Shown here: one piece after another, positions 34,649 through 43,446 of the stretch
Layout of the letters: every line of letters begins with the position of its first letter
Numbering within the stretch: position 1 is the stretch's first letter
Origin: Ferrovibrio sp964218355
Lineage (GTDB): Bacteria > Pseudomonadota > Alphaproteobacteria > Ferrovibrionales > Ferrovibrionaceae
Assembly: GCF_964218355.1 (NCBI RefSeq)
Contig: NZ_CAXPMC010000009.1
Coordinates: 124,001-188,000, forward strand
Length of the DNA: 64,000 bases
Reading direction: 5' to 3'
Position numbers and translations under genes: made by a program
Notes under the pieces: generated by a model
Told to the model about the DNA's origin: nothing
Databases searched by the model: none
Seen by the model: the letters and a program-made list of their open reading frames with translations, nothing else

Positions 34649-36135
34649 GACAAACCGTTTTCATCTGGAACAGTGCGGAGGGAATGACGCCACATCCACA
34701 GCGCAATAGCCAGTGCTGCCGCCAGCGGCAGTGCGACCATAACCGGATTGTAACCGGGCAGCAGGGCCAGGATCGCGCCGCCGCCGCCCAGTGCCGCGCA
34801 GAGCAGGCTGCTCGAATCCAGCTGCGGCCGGCAATGGCGCCAGGCTTCCGCCACGAGCCATGCGGTGGCCAGGCTCTGCGCCACCAGCAGGGCGGCCGCC
34901 ATCCCCGCCGCCTCCCAGAGCCGGCTGGCGGGATAGCAGAGCAGGCAGAAAACAACCAGGGCAAGCAGGCTGTTGGTGGTGGACCAGCCGGTGCGGCCGG
35001 TGACCAGGATGCCGGATGTCAGCGGCGATTTCACCAGCTGCACCGCGCGGGCCAGCAGCAGCAGCGAGAACAGCGGGGCGACGTCCGGCATCGGTGCATG
35101 GGCGAGCAGCTGGAACAGCCAGGGCTGCAGGGCCAGCATGATCAGCACCAGCAGGCCGGAACTGACGAGGATGATACCGGTGACCCGTCCGACGATGACC
35201 GCTGCGGCAGACTGCCGCAGGGCGTGATGCACCAGACCACCCCAGGCCATGAAGAATGGCAGGGCCAGCAGGCTCTCGAACAGCAGTGTCACCCGCATGC
35301 AGATCATGAAAATGCCGGCGGCCTCGATGGAAACGAAGGCGGCCAGCAGGAACCGGCTGAGCGTGTCGAGACTGTAGCGCAGCACCAGCCCGGCCATCAT
35401 CGGGGTTCCGTAACGCAGGAGCTGCCATTGCAGGCGCGGCTGCCAGCGGAACTGCAGGCGGCGGGCGATGCAGGCAAAGGCGGCGATGCAGGCGAGGCCG
35501 CCGGCAGCGGCCTGCGCCAGCAGCAGGCCGGGCAGGCCGGTGCCGAGGTGGCCGACCAGCAGGATGCTGAGCAGCAGCCAGACCGCCAGTTGCAGGATGG
35601 CAATGGCGCCGGACAGCCAGACCTGGCGGGCGGCGCGCAGTTCCGTCAGCAGCACGGTCAGGGTGGCGCCGGTCAGCATCAGCGGCAGCATCAGCCATGC
35701 CTGTGGCAGCGGCGCGGAATCAAACCGCTGCATGACCGCCGCAGTGTCGAACAGCGCCCACAGCACGATGCCCGCCAGCAGGCTGGCGGTGCCCGACAGC
35801 AGCAGCGTGGTGCCGAACATCGCGGGCCGCTGGTCGGCAGGGATATGGGCGTAGTAGTACAGGTAGGCGAATTTCAGGCCCAGAAGGCTGAAGGTCACGC
35901 CCTGCAGATGGGCGGTTTCGACCAGCCCGTACAGCCCGAGTTCGGCTGGCGACAGATAGGCCGTGGCCAGCGGCAGCAGCAGCAGGCCGCCAAGATTCAG
36001 CAGGCCGAGCGAGACCAGATAGCCGAGGTAATCGCGGCGCAGCGCCGCGATGAAGGCCGGGGCCCCGGCCAGGGTTTCCGGCGCGGTGGCGGATTCAAGG
36101 CGCCGGATCATCGATTCGCCGGGCCTGTCCGTCAT
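34645..36135 (-). CDS. Polysaccharide/oligosaccharide flippase (Wzx/MATE-like)
   Basis: This 496-residue integral membrane protein has about 12-14 hydrophobic helices, starting LVSLGLLNLGGLLLLPLAT. This layout is typical of lipid-linked oligosaccharide flippases of the MOP superfamily. It would move an undecaprenyl-linked glycan across the inner membrane. Its stop overlaps the ATG of the ACS/GNAT gene, and it is divergent from the first TPR-glycosyltransferase gene with 59 bp between starts. A link to flagellin or surface glycan synthesis is plausible by location only. Confidence 0.87.
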   Translation of the reverse strand: MTDRPGESMIRRLESATAPETLAGAPAFIAALRRDYLGYLVSLGLLNLGGLLLLPLATAYLSPAELGLYGLVETAHLQGVTFSLLGLKFAYLYYYAHIPADQRPAMFGTTLLLSGTASLLAGIVLWALFDTAAVMQRFDSAPLPQAWLMLPLMLTGATLTVLLTELRAARQVWLSGAIAILQLAVWLLLSILLVGHLGTGLPGLLLAQAAAGGLACIAAFACIARRLQFRWQPRLQWQLLRYGTPMMAGLVLRYSLDTLSRFLLAAFVSIEAAGIFMICMRVTLLFESLLALPFFMAWGGLVHHALRQSAAAVIVGRVTGIILVSSGLLVLIMLALQPWLFQLLAHAPMPDVAPLFSLLLLARAVQLVKSPLTSGILVTGRTGWSTTNSLLALVVFCLLCYPASRLWEAAGMAAALLVAQSLATAWLVAEAWRHCRPQLDSSSLLCAALGGGGAILALLPGYNPVMVALPLAAALAIALWMWRHSLRTVPDENGLS

Positions 36136-36194
36136 GCCGGGCCATCCGGGGGGCGCATGAGGATTTCGCTTCCGTTAACGCTCATGGCATAACA

Positions 36195-37910
36195 ATGCCA
36201 GAGACCGCCATGCTGCCAGAAGTCCCTTCAGATAAAATCCTGCATATGCTGGGTGCCGTCCGCAAGCTGCTGGATGGTGGCCATCTTGCCGATGCGCGCC
36301 GGGCCTGCGAGTTGATCCTGCGGGTGGCGCCGGAGCATGGCCAGACCCTGAGCTATCTGGGCCAGGTCGCCCGGCGGGAAGGCCGGCACGACGAGGCGAT
36401 CGGGCATCTGTCCGCCGCGCTGCGGCTGCTGCCCGATGACCGCGACCTGCCGGTCCTGCTGGCCAAGACCTGGAGGAAGGCCGGACAGGCGGACAGGGCG
36501 GAGACGCTGTTGGCCGGATATCTGGCAAAGGCACCCGATGATGTCGCGGCGCTGGTTGAGTTCGGGCGCAACCTGATGGACCTCGGGCGGGTTGCCGAGG
36601 CCCGCGATGTCTTCGGGCGTGCCGTGTCGATGGCGCCGCGAAACCAGCTGGCCCAGTCCATGCTGGGCATGGCCCTGCGGCAGCTGAACGACAGGGCCGG
36701 AGCCTTCGAGGCCTTCAGCCGGGCGCTGGAACTGGCGCCGGATGATGTCATCGCCCTGAACGGCATCGGCAACGAGCATCTGGAGGCGGAGCAGTTTGGC
36801 GAGGCGATCGACTGCTACCGGCGGGCTGTTGCGATCCAGCCGACGATGATCAAGAGCCACAAGAATCTCGCCTTCACGCTTTCGCTGGCCAACCGTCTCG
36901 ACGAGGCCGAGGCGGAATTCAGGGCCCTGCTGGCAAAGACGCCACAGAACAGCGAGGCCCGCATGGACTTTGGCCTGTTTCTGCTGTCGACCGGCGCCTA
37001 TGCCGAAGGCTGGCGCGAATACGAGCATCGCTGGCAGTTTCCGAAATTCGATGAGCAGGACTGGGGAGGCGGCCTGCCGCGCTGGACCGGCCCCGGGCAG
37101 CCGGCGGAGCATGTGCTGCTGTGGGGCGAGCAGGGGATCGGCGATCATATCCTCTACGGCACGATGCTGCCGGACCTGCTGGCGCGGATGGATGGTCTGG
37201 CAACGATTGCGGTGGAGGAGCGGCTGGTGCCGCTGTTCGGGCGTGCATTCGCCGGCGACCGCGTTCGTGTCGTCGCCCGCGGTGCGCCCCATGGGGCTGG
37301 CGCGCAATGCCCGTTCGGCAGCATGGGGGCCTTTGTCCGGCTCGATGCTGCCGACTTTTCCGACGGGGTATTCCTCAGGGCAGAGCCAGACCGCCAGGCG
37401 GCGCTGCGCCGGCGCTATGCCGCCCTCGGCCGGCCGGGCGACCGGCTGCTCGGCCTGTCATGGCGCAGCATCAACTGGGTGGTTGGCAGCCTGAAAAGCC
37501 TGGATCTCGATGCGCTGCTGCCGGTGCTGCGCCGGCCGGGCTGCACCTGGATCAGCCTGCAATACGGGGAGGTGACCGCCGAGCTGGAAAGCTTTGCCGC
37601 CCGCCATGGCATTGTCATCCATCAGGATCCGGATATCGACGCCACCCGCGATATCGACGGGCTGGCCGCGCAGATTGCCGCGCTCGACGGCGTGGTCAGC
37701 ACCAGCAACTCGACGGTGCATCTGACCGGCGCGCTTGGCCGGCCGTGCTGGGTCCTGCTGCCGGCGGGCCGCGGACGCATGTGGTACTGGCCGCGCGAGG
37801 GCGAGCGGTCGCCATGGTACAATTCGATCCGCCTGGTGCGGCAGCCGCAGGCCGGCGACTGGAGCGGTGCCGTGCGCAGGCTGAGCGAGGTTCTGGATGA
37901 CTGGTGCTGA
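36195..37910 (+). CDS. TPR-glycosyltransferase, FlmG-like (paralogue 1)
   Basis: This 571-residue protein has six to seven TPR repeats (about 20-275) followed by a GT-B-like C-terminal glycosyltransferase domain (about 300-571). Key C-terminal blocks are WGEQGIGD (310-317), LSWRSIN, LKSLDL, ISLQYG, DIDGLAAQIAALDG, STSNSTVHLTGALG and a RMWYW end motif. The order TPR then GT is that of Caulobacter FlmG, which binds flagellin through its TPRs and adds a nonulosonic acid. It is the first of three tandem copies upstream of the flagellin gene. No strong ribosome-binding site is visible; a second ATG at 36210 is possible. Confidence 0.85.
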   Translation: MPETAMLPEVPSDKILHMLGAVRKLLDGGHLADARRACELILRVAPEHGQTLSYLGQVARREGRHDEAIGHLSAALRLLPDDRDLPVLLAKTWRKAGQADRAETLLAGYLAKAPDDVAALVEFGRNLMDLGRVAEARDVFGRAVSMAPRNQLAQSMLGMALRQLNDRAGAFEAFSRALELAPDDVIALNGIGNEHLEAEQFGEAIDCYRRAVAIQPTMIKSHKNLAFTLSLANRLDEAEAEFRALLAKTPQNSEARMDFGLFLLSTGAYAEGWREYEHRWQFPKFDEQDWGGGLPRWTGPGQPAEHVLLWGEQGIGDHILYGTMLPDLLARMDGLATIAVEERLVPLFGRAFAGDRVRVVARGAPHGAGAQCPFGSMGAFVRLDAADFSDGVFLRAEPDRQAALRRRYAALGRPGDRLLGLSWRSINWVVGSLKSLDLDALLPVLRRPGCTWISLQYGEVTAELESFAARHGIVIHQDPDIDATRDIDGLAAQIAALDGVVSTSNSTVHLTGALGRPCWVLLPAGRGRMWYWPREGERSPWYNSIRLVRQPQAGDWSGAVRRLSEVLDDWC

Positions 37911-39963
37911 TCCCCGGGGAAAAAGCCTGCAGGCCTGGCTGCTGGACGGCATCCGCGCCCACGAGGCCGGCAATCTCGCCAGCGCACGGCATTGCTACGA
38001 AGCGGCGCTGCACCTGTCGCCGGAGCAGCATGATGCCCTGCATCTTCTCGGGGTCGTGGCCGACCAGGAAGGCCGCCATGCCGAGGCGGTCGACCTGATC
38101 CGGCGGGCCATCGCCGTCTCGCCGCAGGCCGCCGCCCCGCATGGCAACCTGGCGACGGCCCTGCTGGCGCTGGGCGATGAGGCCGGGGCAGAAACGGAAT
38201 ACCGCCAGGCGGTGACCCTCGATCCGGACTATATCGACGGTTACATCAACCTCGGCAAGCTGCTGCATCGCGCCCGGCAGTTTGCCGATGCCCGGCCATT
38301 CTACGAAGAGGCATTGCGGCGCGCACCGCGCAACAGCGAGGCGCATCGCGGGATCGCCATGGTGCTGATGGCCCAGCGCGACATGGAATCCGCGCAGCGG
38401 CATCTCGAAATCGCCCTCAAACTCGAACCTGCAGCGGCGGACCTGCATGACAAGATGTCTCTGGTGCTGCGCAGCCGCCAGCAGCTGAAGGCAGCGGCCC
38501 AGCACAGCCGCAAGGCGGCGGATCTCGAGCCGGACAATCTGGAATACCAGGAGCGTCTGGCGCTGGCGCTGACCAAGCTGCAGTCTGCCAAGGCGCTGGC
38601 GAAAGCCACGCGGATCTACGATGCGGTCCTGGCAAGGCAGCCGGAACGGGTTACCGCGCTGGTCGGACAGGCCGCCCTGATGCTGCAGCTGCAGAAGCCC
38701 GGAGAGGTTCTGAAATATGCCGACAGGGCGATTGCAATCGATCCGGAGAATGCCGGCGCGCTGAGCAGCCGGTCTTCCGCGCTGATGCTGCTGGGGCGGA
38801 TCGACGAGGCGATGCAGGATGGCGAGCGTGCCCTGGCCATCGCGCCGGATAACAGCGAGATCATTCTGCATCACGGGACCCTGCGGCAGCATTACGGCGA
38901 CTACCTTGGGGCACTGGAGGATTTCCGGACCGCCCTGCACACGCAGCCCCCGCCGCAGGAAAACCTGCTGCACAAGATCAACCTCAGCCTCAGCCTTGTG
39001 CTGCTGTCGCTGGGGCGCCTGCGCGAGGGCTGGCCGTTGTACCGGTCGCGCACGCAGGTCAGCGATGCGCATCCCCGCAACAGGATCTTCCTCGACCTGC
39101 TGCCGGACTGGGACGGCATCGTCCGTCCGGGCCAGCGGCTTCTGGTCTGGGGCGAGCAGGGGGTCGGCGACCAGATCATCTTTTCGCAGATGCTGGCAGA
39201 ACTCGGCGCGCGTGGTGCGGAATTCTGCTGTGCCTTCGATCTGCGGCTGCTGCCGCTGTTCCGGCGGTCGTTCCCCGGATTCCGGTTCGAGCCCATTCTG
39301 GAAGACGGCTACGAACGGCTGAAGGCACAGGCCGATGTCCAGATCGGTGTCGGCGAGCTGGGCGCCGTTCTGCGGCCGACGCTGGATGAATTCCCGCCGG
39401 CACGGCCCTTCCTCCAGGCCGATCCAGGACTGGTCGAGGCGTTCCGCGAACGCTATCGCGCCCATGGCCGCCGCCATATTGTCGGCCTGAGCTGGCGCAG
39501 CAAGAATCCCTATATCGGCCAGTACAAGAGCATCCCGCTGCTGAACTGGGCGCCGGTGCTGCAGCAGCCGGACGTGCTGTTCGTGGATCTCCAGTATGGC
39601 GATACTGCGGAAGACCGCGAAAAGGTCCGGGCCGAACTCGGGGTCGAAATCCTGCATGACGACAGCGTCGATTCGATCAAGGACATCGACAGATATGCCG
39701 CACAGGTCGCGGCAATGGACTTGGTGATCGGCAGCAGCAACACAGGCGTGCATGTCGCCGGCGCGCTGGGCAAAGAGGTCTGGGTGCTGCTGGCAGCCGG
39801 CCTCAGCCGCCAGTGGTACTGGTTTCTCGACCGCGGAGACAGCCCGTGGTATGCGCATGCGCGCCTGTTCCGCCAGCCGCTCGGCCGGGCGGATGACTGG
39901 GACGCGACGGTCGGTGAAGTTGCGGCGGCGCTGCAGTCGTGGTGCCGGGATCATACCCCGTGA
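37897..39963 (+). CDS. TPR-glycosyltransferase, FlmG-like (paralogue 2)
   Basis: The 688-residue product has about ten TPRs (10-385) and the same C-terminal glycosyltransferase domain (405-688) as its neighbours. It contains WGEQGVGD (418-425), LSWRSKN, YKSIPL, DLQYGD, DIDRYAAQVAAMD, SSNTGVHVAGALG and QWYW. It overlaps paralogue 1 by 14 bp and its stop overlaps the GTG start of paralogue 3, so the three are translationally coupled. Its TPR stalk is longer than in paralogues 1 and 3. This may suit a different acceptor or a larger assembly. Confidence 0.86.
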   Translation: MTGADPRGKSLQAWLLDGIRAHEAGNLASARHCYEAALHLSPEQHDALHLLGVVADQEGRHAEAVDLIRRAIAVSPQAAAPHGNLATALLALGDEAGAETEYRQAVTLDPDYIDGYINLGKLLHRARQFADARPFYEEALRRAPRNSEAHRGIAMVLMAQRDMESAQRHLEIALKLEPAAADLHDKMSLVLRSRQQLKAAAQHSRKAADLEPDNLEYQERLALALTKLQSAKALAKATRIYDAVLARQPERVTALVGQAALMLQLQKPGEVLKYADRAIAIDPENAGALSSRSSALMLLGRIDEAMQDGERALAIAPDNSEIILHHGTLRQHYGDYLGALEDFRTALHTQPPPQENLLHKINLSLSLVLLSLGRLREGWPLYRSRTQVSDAHPRNRIFLDLLPDWDGIVRPGQRLLVWGEQGVGDQIIFSQMLAELGARGAEFCCAFDLRLLPLFRRSFPGFRFEPILEDGYERLKAQADVQIGVGELGAVLRPTLDEFPPARPFLQADPGLVEAFRERYRAHGRRHIVGLSWRSKNPYIGQYKSIPLLNWAPVLQQPDVLFVDLQYGDTAEDREKVRAELGVEILHDDSVDSIKDIDRYAAQVAAMDLVIGSSNTGVHVAGALGKEVWVLLAAGLSRQWYWFLDRGDSPWYAHARLFRQPLGRADDWDATVGEVAAALQSWCRDHTP

Positions 39964-41453
39964 GCGGCCGCGGCAATCTCCTGGTAATCGCGGTTGCCCA
40001 TCACCAGTCCGGCCGGCTTGATGAGGCGCGGGCCGGGTATGAAGCGGTCCTGAGGCAGCAGCCGGATCACCCGGACGCCCTGCATCTGCTGGGTGTCCTG
40101 CGCGACCAGCAGGGCGATCACGATGCCGCCATTGACCTGATCGGGCGTGCCATTGCGGCCAGACCGGACAGCGGCGATTACCACGGCAATCTGGGCACCG
40201 CCCTGCTGGCGGCGGGTCGTGCCGCTGCGGCGGCGGCCGCTTACCGGCAGGCTCTGGCACTCGACCGCGACAATCCGGAATGGCTGTACAATCTTGCCAA
40301 CGTGCTGCGCGAGCAGGGTGAGACAGCCGCCGCGGCCGAAAGTTTCCGGCATGCCCTGCAGATTGCCCCGCAACACCTGATGGCCCGCAACAACCTGGCC
40401 ATGCTGCTGTGGGAAGACCTTGGTGATATGGCGGAGGCAGCCCGGCAGTTCGACAGGCTGCTGGAACAGGCCCCGGACTGGCCGCTGGGCCGGATGAACC
40501 ATGGTGTCTTCTGCCTGGCCGCGGGCCGCTATGATGCGGGCTGGCGCGACTATGAATGGCGGTGGCGCTATCCCGAATACCGCGAGCGGGACTGGGGGCT
40601 GGGGCTGCCGCGCTGGAAAGGCGAGGGACTGAACGGCGGCGGGCTGCTGGTCTGGGGCGAGCAGGGTGCAGGGGATCAGATCCTGTACGGCACCATGCTG
40701 CCGGATCTGATGCACCGCGCCGATCTCCGCCCAGTCGTCGCTGTCGAAGCGCGGCTGGTGCCGCTGTTCGCCCGTTCTTTCGCCGGCACCGGCCTGTCGG
40801 TGGTGGAGCGGGGCACGGCGATAGACGCGGTTGCGCAATGCCCGTTCGGCAGCCTCGGGGCGCTGTTGCGCCGCCAGGCATCGGACTTTTCCGGAGGGGG
40901 GCGCTATCTGATGGCGGATGTCGGTCACCGGGACCGGTTGCGCCAGACCTATCGCGACTTGGCAGGCCCGGAGCGGCGGCTGCTTGGTCTGGCCTGGCGC
41001 AGCGGTAACCTGACCATCGGACGCCACAAGAGCCTGCCGCTGCAGGATCTGCTGCCGGCCTTGCGGCGCCCGGATGTGCAATGGATATCCCTGCAGCCCG
41101 ACGCAACAGAGGATGAGCTGGCCGGCCTCAGGCGGGCGGGCGTGACGATCCACCATGATGCCCGGATCGACAGCCTGCAGGACCTTGATGGCTTTGCCGC
41201 TCAGGTCGCGGCACTGGACGGTGTGGTCTCGGTCAGCAGCACGGGCATTCACGTCGCCGGCGCCCTCGGCCGGGACGGCCTTCTGCTGCTGCCCGCCGGC
41301 CGCGGCAGATTGTGGTACTGGCCGGCCGAGGGGACTGCCAGCCGCTGGTACGGCAGTCTGCAGATCGTCCGGCAGCCCGCCCCCGGTGACTGGCGGGGGC
41401 TGGTTGCCAGGCTGCCGGCCGCCCTGGATGAGCTGGGGAATGAGAGGATTTAG
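39960..41453 (+). CDS. TPR-glycosyltransferase, FlmG-like (paralogue 3)
   Basis: The 497-residue product has about five TPRs (8-195) and a C-terminal glycosyltransferase domain (220-497). Motifs include WGEQGAGD (232-239), LAWRSGN, HKSLPL, DLDGFAAQVAALDG, SVSSTGIHVAGALG and RLWYW. The start chosen is the GTG at 39960 that overlaps the stop of paralogue 2 (GTGA), the junction type also seen at 6122 and 7567. A longer frame would begin at GTG 39939. It is the last of the tandem copies before the flagellin gene, with 217 bp between. Confidence 0.84.
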   Translation: MSGRGNLLVIAVAHHQSGRLDEARAGYEAVLRQQPDHPDALHLLGVLRDQQGDHDAAIDLIGRAIAARPDSGDYHGNLGTALLAAGRAAAAAAAYRQALALDRDNPEWLYNLANVLREQGETAAAAESFRHALQIAPQHLMARNNLAMLLWEDLGDMAEAARQFDRLLEQAPDWPLGRMNHGVFCLAAGRYDAGWRDYEWRWRYPEYRERDWGLGLPRWKGEGLNGGGLLVWGEQGAGDQILYGTMLPDLMHRADLRPVVAVEARLVPLFARSFAGTGLSVVERGTAIDAVAQCPFGSLGALLRRQASDFSGGGRYLMADVGHRDRLRQTYRDLAGPERRLLGLAWRSGNLTIGRHKSLPLQDLLPALRRPDVQWISLQPDATEDELAGLRRAGVTIHHDARIDSLQDLDGFAAQVAALDGVVSVSSTGIHVAGALGRDGLLLLPAGRGRLWYWPAEGTASRWYGSLQIVRQPAPGDWRGLVARLPAALDELGNERI

Positions 41454-41670
41454 CAATATATTTCAAATGGTTGTTGTGAATTCAAGGACGCCCGGCGACG
41501 GCGCACCGCGGATTTTGTGCCGGCCGCCGGCATTGAAATTCAGTAACAGGCGCCCCGGGCACAGTGGCCGGCAGCAGATTCCATATTGACCTTGCTGACG
41601 GAATCTGGTCTAACGGCCCAGTCTTCAAAAGAAGGCAACTTAACTCGATCCTAGAACAGGAGATAAAGTC
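41454..41670 (+). promoter_or_regulatory. Flagellin leader and promoter region
   Basis: The 217-bp gap before the flagellin gene holds no gene. It ends in a strong ribosome-binding site AGGAGA at 41658-41663, 7 bp before the ATG. I looked for a sigma-54 type GG-N10-GC element and found none that fits. A sigma-28-like or other promoter could not be assigned by eye. Its AT content is higher near 41455-41480 and 41595-41660. Confidence 0.6.
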
Positions 41671-42507
41671 ATGCCGAATTCCGTCAATACCAACACTGGC
41701 GCCCTCGTCGCCCTGTCGTCTCTGCGTGGCATCAACAGCGAGCTCGACAAGACCTCCAAGAAAGTCCAGACCGGTTTCCGCGTTGCCGATGCTTCGGACG
41801 ACGCCGCCGTGTTCGCGGTTGCCCAGGGCATCCGTGGTAACATCAAGGCCTATGCCTCGGTGCAGTCCTCGCTGTCGGCCGGTGAAGGCCTCGGCCAGGT
41901 CACCGCGGCCGCGCTGACCGGCATCTCGAACCTGATCGGTGACATCAAGGCGAAGTTCGCCAACCTCGCCGACGGCTCGCTGGATGCGACCCAGCGCGCG
42001 GTGTACACCAACGACGTCAAGCAGCTGATCGGTCAGATCACCAACTACGTCAGCCAGGCCACCTACAACGGCAAGAACCTGCTGAGCGCCAGCACCGGCG
42101 GTACGGCCGTGACCTTCGTGGCCGACGTCAGCGGCACCACCCTGACCATCTCGACCGTCGGTACCGACCTGTCGTCCCAGGTCAGCAACTTCAACAGCCA
42201 GTTCGGTGCTGAGTTCACCGCTGCCAGCCGTTACAACGTTGCCATCTCGGCGCTGACGACCTTCGAAGGCTTCGTCAACTCCATCTCGGCAGCCGTTGCG
42301 GCGCAGACCCGCTCGATCAGCCTGCAGAAGGGCTTCGTGAACGACCTCGTCGACGCGACCAAGAAGGGCCTCGGCGCTCTGGTCGATGCCGACGTGGCGG
42401 CCGAAAGCGCGACCCTGCAGTCCCTGCAGGTCCGCCAGCAGCTGAACATCCAGGCGCTGTCGATCGCCAACCAGCAGCCCAACACGCTGCTCAGCCTGTT
42501 CCGCTAA
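41671..42507 (+). CDS. fliC: Flagellin (structural filament protein)
   Basis: This 278-residue flagellin has conserved D0/D1 ends: LVALSSLRGINSELDKTSKK and RVADASDDAAVFAVAQGIRG near the N-terminus, and VAAESATLQSLQVRQQLN with the NQQPNTLLSLFR end at the C-terminus. The central region (about 140-190) is short and rich in Ser/Thr/Gly, the usual site of O-glycosylation. It has no cysteine. Codon use is strongly optimal (mostly C- or G-ending), unlike neighbouring genes, consistent with very high expression. The product is secreted through the flagellar export apparatus. Three FlmG-like genes precede it and flbT-flaF follow. Confidence 0.97.
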   Translation: MPNSVNTNTGALVALSSLRGINSELDKTSKKVQTGFRVADASDDAAVFAVAQGIRGNIKAYASVQSSLSAGEGLGQVTAAALTGISNLIGDIKAKFANLADGSLDATQRAVYTNDVKQLIGQITNYVSQATYNGKNLLSASTGGTAVTFVADVSGTTLTISTVGTDLSSQVSNFNSQFGAEFTAASRYNVAISALTTFEGFVNSISAAVAAQTRSISLQKGFVNDLVDATKKGLGALVDADVAAESATLQSLQVRQQLNIQALSIANQQPNTLLSLFR

Positions 42508-42530
42508 TCGGCAAGCCGATAAGCAGACCG

Positions 42531-42562
42531 GAAAGGGGGCCTCTGGCCCCCTTTCTTTTTTT
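42531..42562 (+). terminator. Rho-independent terminator after flagellin
   Basis: A perfect 11-bp stem GAAAGGGGGCC / GGCCCCCTTTC with a TCT loop is followed by seven Ts. It lies 24 bp after the flagellin stop. It should terminate the highly expressed flagellin transcript and separate it from flbT-flaF. Confidence 0.95.
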
Positions 42563-42685
42563 GCCGGCCCTGCATCAGGTGAGGGCTCCGGCGGCAAGGT
42601 TCCTTGACGCCGGCCCCGAAGCCGGATAGCCCTGTGAAAGATTTAACTGTCGGAGGGGAGGGGCTCAGGGTCCTTCCGGACGCAT

Positions 42686-43120
42686 GTGCCGCTGATTATT
42701 ACCCTTAAGGCCGGGGAGAAGTTCATCCTCAACCGGGCGGTGCTCAGCCTCTCGAAATCGGCCAGCATCATCATCGAGAACAAGGCGTCGTTTCTCCGCG
42801 AAAAGCACATTATGAAGCCGGAGGACGTCGACACTCTGGCGAAGAAAATCTACTATCTGTGCCAGCTTGCCTATCTGTGGGAAGAACGCTTCGACGAATA
42901 CTATCCCCAGATCAAGGATGCCTGTTTGGAATTCGTTAAGGCTGCACCGAGTACTCATGCGGTAGTTGCCAGCATTGGGGCCGCTTTGGTCCAAAAGGAT
43001 TACTTCCAGCTCCTGAAACTGGCTCGGCGCCTGATCGAGGTGGAGAGGAGACTGATCGATGTCGGGAAAAAACCCCTACCTGACAGCTCAAAACAAGCTG
43101 GAAAGCCCCCGTCAGATTGA
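42686..43120 (+). CDS. flbT: Flagellar biosynthesis repressor FlbT
   Basis: FlbT binds flagellin mRNA and regulates its translation and stability in Caulobacter and relatives. The 144-residue product has the family N-terminus (PLIITLKAGEKFILN), SIIIENKASFLREKHIM and the helical LCQLAYLW region. It uses GTG at 42686; an in-frame stop upstream excludes a longer form. The C-terminal ~20 residues (Lys/Pro/Ser-rich) overlap the start of flaF by 62 bp, so the two are tightly coupled. Confidence 0.93.
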   Translation: MPLIITLKAGEKFILNRAVLSLSKSASIIIENKASFLREKHIMKPEDVDTLAKKIYYLCQLAYLWEERFDEYYPQIKDACLEFVKAAPSTHAVVASIGAALVQKDYFQLLKLARRLIEVERRLIDVGKKPLPDSSKQAGKPPSD

Positions 43121-43421
43121 GTACCGGCTGTTTTCTTCGGTGACCCGTGCATTGATCGATGTCCGGCCGCTGATGGAAAGCAAGCTTCCGGCCGAGGTGG
43201 CCCAGATTGCCTCGGCCATCGGCTGGAACCGGGATGTCTGGAATCATCTGATGCCGGAAGTGCTCGACGAAGCCAACCCGATGTCCAAGGACCTGAAGGT
43301 TGCGCTGATCAATATCTGTATCTTCGTCAACAAGCACACCGACAGGATCACCCAGGGCCAGACGACGGATATCGAGCCGCTGATCGCGATCAACCGCAAC
43401 ATCATGGATGGCCTGAAGTAA
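43059..43421 (+). CDS. flaF: Flagellar biosynthesis regulator FlaF
   Basis: FlaF helps flagellin synthesis and secretion and opposes FlbT in alphaproteobacteria. The 120-residue product matches family length and features: NPYLTAQNKLESPRQIEYRLF near the start (core AQNKLESPRQIEYRLF), IGWNRDVWNHL, then VALINICIFVNKHTDRI. It begins inside the 3' end of flbT. The fourth TPR-glycosyltransferase gene follows after 25 bp. Confidence 0.94.
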   Translation: MSGKNPYLTAQNKLESPRQIEYRLFSSVTRALIDVRPLMESKLPAEVAQIASAIGWNRDVWNHLMPEVLDEANPMSKDLKVALINICIFVNKHTDRITQGQTTDIEPLIAINRNIMDGLK

Positions 43422-43446
43422 CGCCATTCGCTGCGGAGGCTGCGGG

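Noticed and set aside
37696..41106. A 1136-codon open frame on the minus strand across the FlmG-like genes
   Set aside because: It is antisense to three well-supported genes and results from GC-rich third positions. Its translation is low-complexity and has no domain.
41454..41670. A sigma-54 promoter upstream of the flagellin gene
   Set aside because: No GG-N10-GC pair fits the -24/-12 spacing. A TTGCT is present but has no matching upstream GG.
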